Source of the DNA: JACOUT01 sp964580865
Lineage (GTDB): Bacteria; Myxococcota; UBA727; VGSZ01
Reading direction: 5' to 3'
Assembly: GCA_964580865.1 (NCBI GenBank)
Contig: CAZONM010000001.1
Location: 4,121 to 68,120 of the forward strand
DNA: 64,000 bases
Part shown: piece after piece, positions 61,669-64,000 of the stretch
How positions within the stretch are numbered: position 1 is the first letter of the stretch
Layout: each line of letters begins with the position of its first letter
Made by a program: the position numbers and the translations under genes
Notes under the pieces: model-generated
Told to the model about the DNA's origin: nothing
Databases searched by the model: none
The model's input: the letters and a program-made list of their open reading frames with translations, nothing else

Positions 61669-63215
61669 GTCACGAGCCCCAGCCGCCCGAGCGCCGCCAC
61701 CAGGTCCGGCACGGTGAACGGCTTCGGCACGAACGCCGACGGTGGCTGATCGGCGAAGCGCCGCGCCAGCTCCTCCTCGGCCCAGCCCGAGCTCAAGATC
61801 ACGATCACCGACGGGTCGCGCCGTCGCAGCTCCAAGAAGGCGGCGTGGCCGTCCATGTGCGGCATGGTCACGTCCATCAGCACCCAGCGGATGACGTTGC
61901 GTTGTTGGTCGAACAGCTCCAGCGCGCGCTCGCCGCCGTCGGCCTCGAGCACGTCGAAGCCGAGGGAGCGCACCAGCATCGACAGGCTGCGGCGCACCGT
62001 GGCCTCGTCGTCGACCACCAGCACGGTGCCGCTGCCGCGCGCACCGGTGACCGCGCGCCGCGCGGCGGCGGGCGTGTGCGTGGCGGCGGCCGGCAGCGCG
62101 ACCAGGAACGTGGTGCCGTGGCCGGGCGCGCTCGTCAGGTGCACGCCGCCCTGGTGGGCGCGCACGATGCCACGCAGCGCCGACAGCCCGAGCCCGCGGC
62201 CCGAGGCCTTGGTGGAGAAGAAGGGCTCGAAGATGCGCGCCTGTAGGTCGGGCGCCATGCCCACGCCGGTGTCGGTGACCTCGAGGCACACCACTGGGCC
62301 CGGCCGCAGCCCCTGGCCGAGGAAGTCGCGCCCGACGTCCTGGTCGGTGAGCGTGGTGGCGAACACGCGCACCGTCAACGATCCCGCGTGCGTCCCGATG
62401 GCCTCGCCGGCGTTGGTGACGAGGTTCAGGACCACCTGCTGGAGCTGCGCGGGGTCCGCCTCTACGGTGACGCGCTCGCCCTGCAGCGCGCACGACACCT
62501 GCACCCCCGGCGGCAGCGAGATGCGCAACAGGTCCACCAGCTCGCGCACCAGCGCGGACACGTCGACGTGCTCCTTGGCGACCGTGCCGTGGCCGCCGTA
62601 TGCCAACAGCTGACGCGTCAGGCTGGCCGCGCGGCTCACGGCGTGCTCCACGTGCGTGACGTGCTCGACGACGGCCGCGCAGCTCGCCTCGAGGTCGACG
62701 CTGCCCTGGGCGGCCGTGCGCACCGCCTGCAGGTGGCCCGACATGGCGGCCAAGAGGTTGTTGAAGTCGTGCGCGATGCCGCCGGCGAGCACGGCCAGCG
62801 ACTCGAGGCGCTGCGCCTGCCGCAGCGCCTCTTCGCTGCGCTTGCGCTCGGTGATGTCGCGCCACACCACCACCACGATGGGCACGTCGCCCAGCGGCAG
62901 CGGCGTCAACAACACCTCCACCGGGAAGTCGTCGCGGTGGGGGCTTCGGTGGATCCACTCGAAGCGGTGGCTGCCGTTCTTCATGGCCGTGGCGATCATG
63001 TCGTTGGCCTTGGTGAACGACGACACGCCGTCGGGCTGCACCGGCGGCGACAGCACCGACGGGTGCAGGGCCGAGAGCTCCTCGCGCGTGCACCGCAGCA
63101 TGTCGAGCGCGGCCTGGTTGTATTCGACGAACAGGTTCGCCTCGGTGTCGAGCAGCAAGATGGCGTCGGCGCTGCGCTCGAACATCAAGCGAAAGCGCGC
63201 GTCTGGTTGGCTCAT
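61665..63215 (-). CDS. PAS histidine kinase with C-terminal receiver (hybrid)
   Basis: A 516-residue soluble sensor. A PAS domain (about 5-125) ends in WRDITERKRSEEA; the HisKA phosphoacceptor is His149 (AGGIAHDFNNLL), followed by HATPase boxes (VLNLVTNAGEAIG, VTDTGVGMAPDL, GRGLGLSALRGIV) and a C-terminal receiver (VLVVDDEATVRRSL, LMDVTMPHMDG). No membrane helix is visible, so it senses a cytoplasmic cue. ATG at 63215. It heads a minus-strand run with the DUF4838 gene and maybe the transferase and hisH2-hisF2. Confidence 0.9.
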   Translation of the reverse strand: MSQPDARFRLMFERSADAILLLDTEANLFVEYNQAALDMLRCTREELSALHPSVLSPPVQPDGVSSFTKANDMIATAMKNGSHRFEWIHRSPHRDDFPVEVLLTPLPLGDVPIVVVVWRDITERKRSEEALRQAQRLESLAVLAGGIAHDFNNLLAAMSGHLQAVRTAAQGSVDLEASCAAVVEHVTHVEHAVSRAASLTRQLLAYGGHGTVAKEHVDVSALVRELVDLLRISLPPGVQVSCALQGERVTVEADPAQLQQVVLNLVTNAGEAIGTHAGSLTVRVFATTLTDQDVGRDFLGQGLRPGPVVCLEVTDTGVGMAPDLQARIFEPFFSTKASGRGLGLSALRGIVRAHQGGVHLTSAPGHGTTFLVALPAAATHTPAAARRAVTGARGSGTVLVVDDEATVRRSLSMLVRSLGFDVLEADGGERALELFDQQRNVIRWVLMDVTMPHMDGHAAFLELRRRDPSVIVILSSGWAEEELARRFADQPPSAFVPKPFTVPDLVAALGRLGLVT

Positions 63216-63367
63216 GATCGCCCCTGGCCGGTGGCGGCCCGCGGCCGTTGTCTCGCTCGCGGCGTCCGCTCGCAAGGGGTCGCGGCGTGGCGCGGCGCGA
63301 GCGGGACGTGCCCGCTGCACACCACCAGGGCGCTGCGCACCCGCGCGCGCGGTGCTATCGGTCCGCC

Positions 63368-64000
63368 ATGCCCCGCATCCTCGAGCGCGACTTCCTCGCC
63401 CGCCACGCCGCCCAGCGCCTCGCCACCGCCGAGGTGCAGGCCGACCCCTCGCTGCAGGCCGCGGGCGTGGCCGCCGCCGACCTCGATCAGAACGGCGTCA
63501 TCGAGGGCGACCCCGAGCTGCGCTCGGTGTACCAGAAGCTCCTGAGCCTGGGCGGCGCCGGCGCCGGCGGCCTCGACCTCGACGACCCGTCGGTGCGGCC
63601 GGTGTACCACGCGCTCACCGCGCGCTTCGCGCAGAGGAGCGGCGCCGAGGGCGCGCTCGGCGCCAAGAAGCTCGCCGAGGTGCCCGAGCTGTCGGCCATC
63701 AAGGACGGCGTGTCGGTGCTCGAGCGCAAGGCGGGCGTCAAGCAGCTCGGCGTGGGCTCGCTGCAAGACGCGCTGCTCACGGTGGCCGCCGCCGACGAGG
63801 CGCGGACCGCGCAGCCCTCGCTGCTGCGCGTCTCGCTCGGCGCCAACAACGCGAACCGCGGCCTGTTCGGCCCGGGCACCGAGGCGGCGGTGCGCGCGCT
63901 GCAGCGGCGCGTGGGCCTGCAAGAGACCGGCCGCGTCGACAACGGCACCCTCGCCGCTCTCGACGCCGAGCTCGCCCGCGCGCGCGCCACGCCCACGCCC
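63368..64000 (+). CDS. EF-hand and peptidoglycan-binding domain protein (3' end outside window)
   Basis: An open frame from the ATG at 63368 to the window end (211 codons so far). Residues about 38-49 (ADLDQNGVIEGD) match a calcium-binding EF-hand loop, and about 165-200 (RGLFGPGTEAAVRALQRRVG, GRVDNGTLAALDAEL) match PG_binding_1. There is no signal peptide at the start. Such proteins are often exported by non-classical routes or act on cell wall; what follows the PG-binding domain is out of view. Confidence 0.6.
   Translation, partial: MPRILERDFLARHAAQRLATAEVQADPSLQAAGVAAADLDQNGVIEGDPELRSVYQKLLSLGGAGAGGLDLDDPSVRPVYHALTARFAQRSGAEGALGAKKLAEVPELSAIKDGVSVLERKAGVKQLGVGSLQDALLTVAAADEARTAQPSLLRVSLGANNANRGLFGPGTEAAVRALQRRVGLQETGRVDNGTLAALDAELARARATPTP

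Noticed and set aside
1..64000. CRISPR arrays, tRNA and rRNA genes, origins
   Set aside because: I looked for regularly spaced repeats, tRNA-like cloverleaf ends and rRNA-like segments on reading through and saw none; small structured RNAs cannot be excluded without a covariance search.

Overview
The window is very G+C-rich DNA with strong G/C third-position bias, tight gene packing and frequent ATGA/GTGA start-stop overlaps. The gene content (narC-type nitrate reductase operon, Wzi-like outer-membrane barrels, BTAD regulator, myxobacterial-style lipoproteins) suggests a Gram-negative chromosome, most likely a Myxococcota/Polyangia-type deltaproteobacterium. No rRNA or marker gene is present, so the taxonomy is inference. 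No tRNA, rRNA or CRISPR array was seen.

Left part (about 0.4-13.6 kb): a secreted SH3b-repeat protein, an M61-peptidase-like protein that lacks its catalytic domain, a phosphoesterase-like lipoprotein with degraded metal ligands, and an EamA exporter. These are followed by an ion and osmolyte block: MarR regulator, CPA1 antiporter, second cation/proton antiporter, trehalose-6-phosphate phosphatase and a membrane-anchored trehalose-6-phosphate synthase, a divergent GH15 hydrolase, and a CaCA exchanger.

Middle (13.7-30.3 kb): a respiratory module. A candidate Fur box precedes an outer-membrane protein and a lipoprotein cytochrome c. After stacked dyads and a SARP-like direct repeat comes the operon narC-narG-narH-narJ-narI, a hemerythrin-like protein, and two NarK transporters. 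Convergent to it lies moaA (molybdenum cofactor) followed by a REC-GAF-GAF-wHTH-BTAD regulator, a plausible local controller of nitrate respiration.

Right part (30.4-59.3 kb): a large surface-polysaccharide locus. It holds a Wzi-like barrel, a WecA-like initiating transferase, Wza and Wzz, WbpB/WbpD/WbpE sugar enzymes, an IS66 scar, a lower-G+C island (about 42.1-48.2 kb) with WbpG-HisF2-HisH2, a transferase-like protein and a flippase, then a transferase fragment, a Wzy candidate, a second Wzi-like barrel, a second unlinked WbpG-HisF2-HisH2 set, GDP-fucose genes (gmd, fcl) and two glycosyltransferases. Two non-identical amidino-sugar cassettes in one locus is the most striking feature.

The window ends with a PAS histidine kinase-REC hybrid overlapping a DUF4838-like secreted protein, and the 5' part of an EF-hand/peptidoglycan-binding protein that runs off the end.
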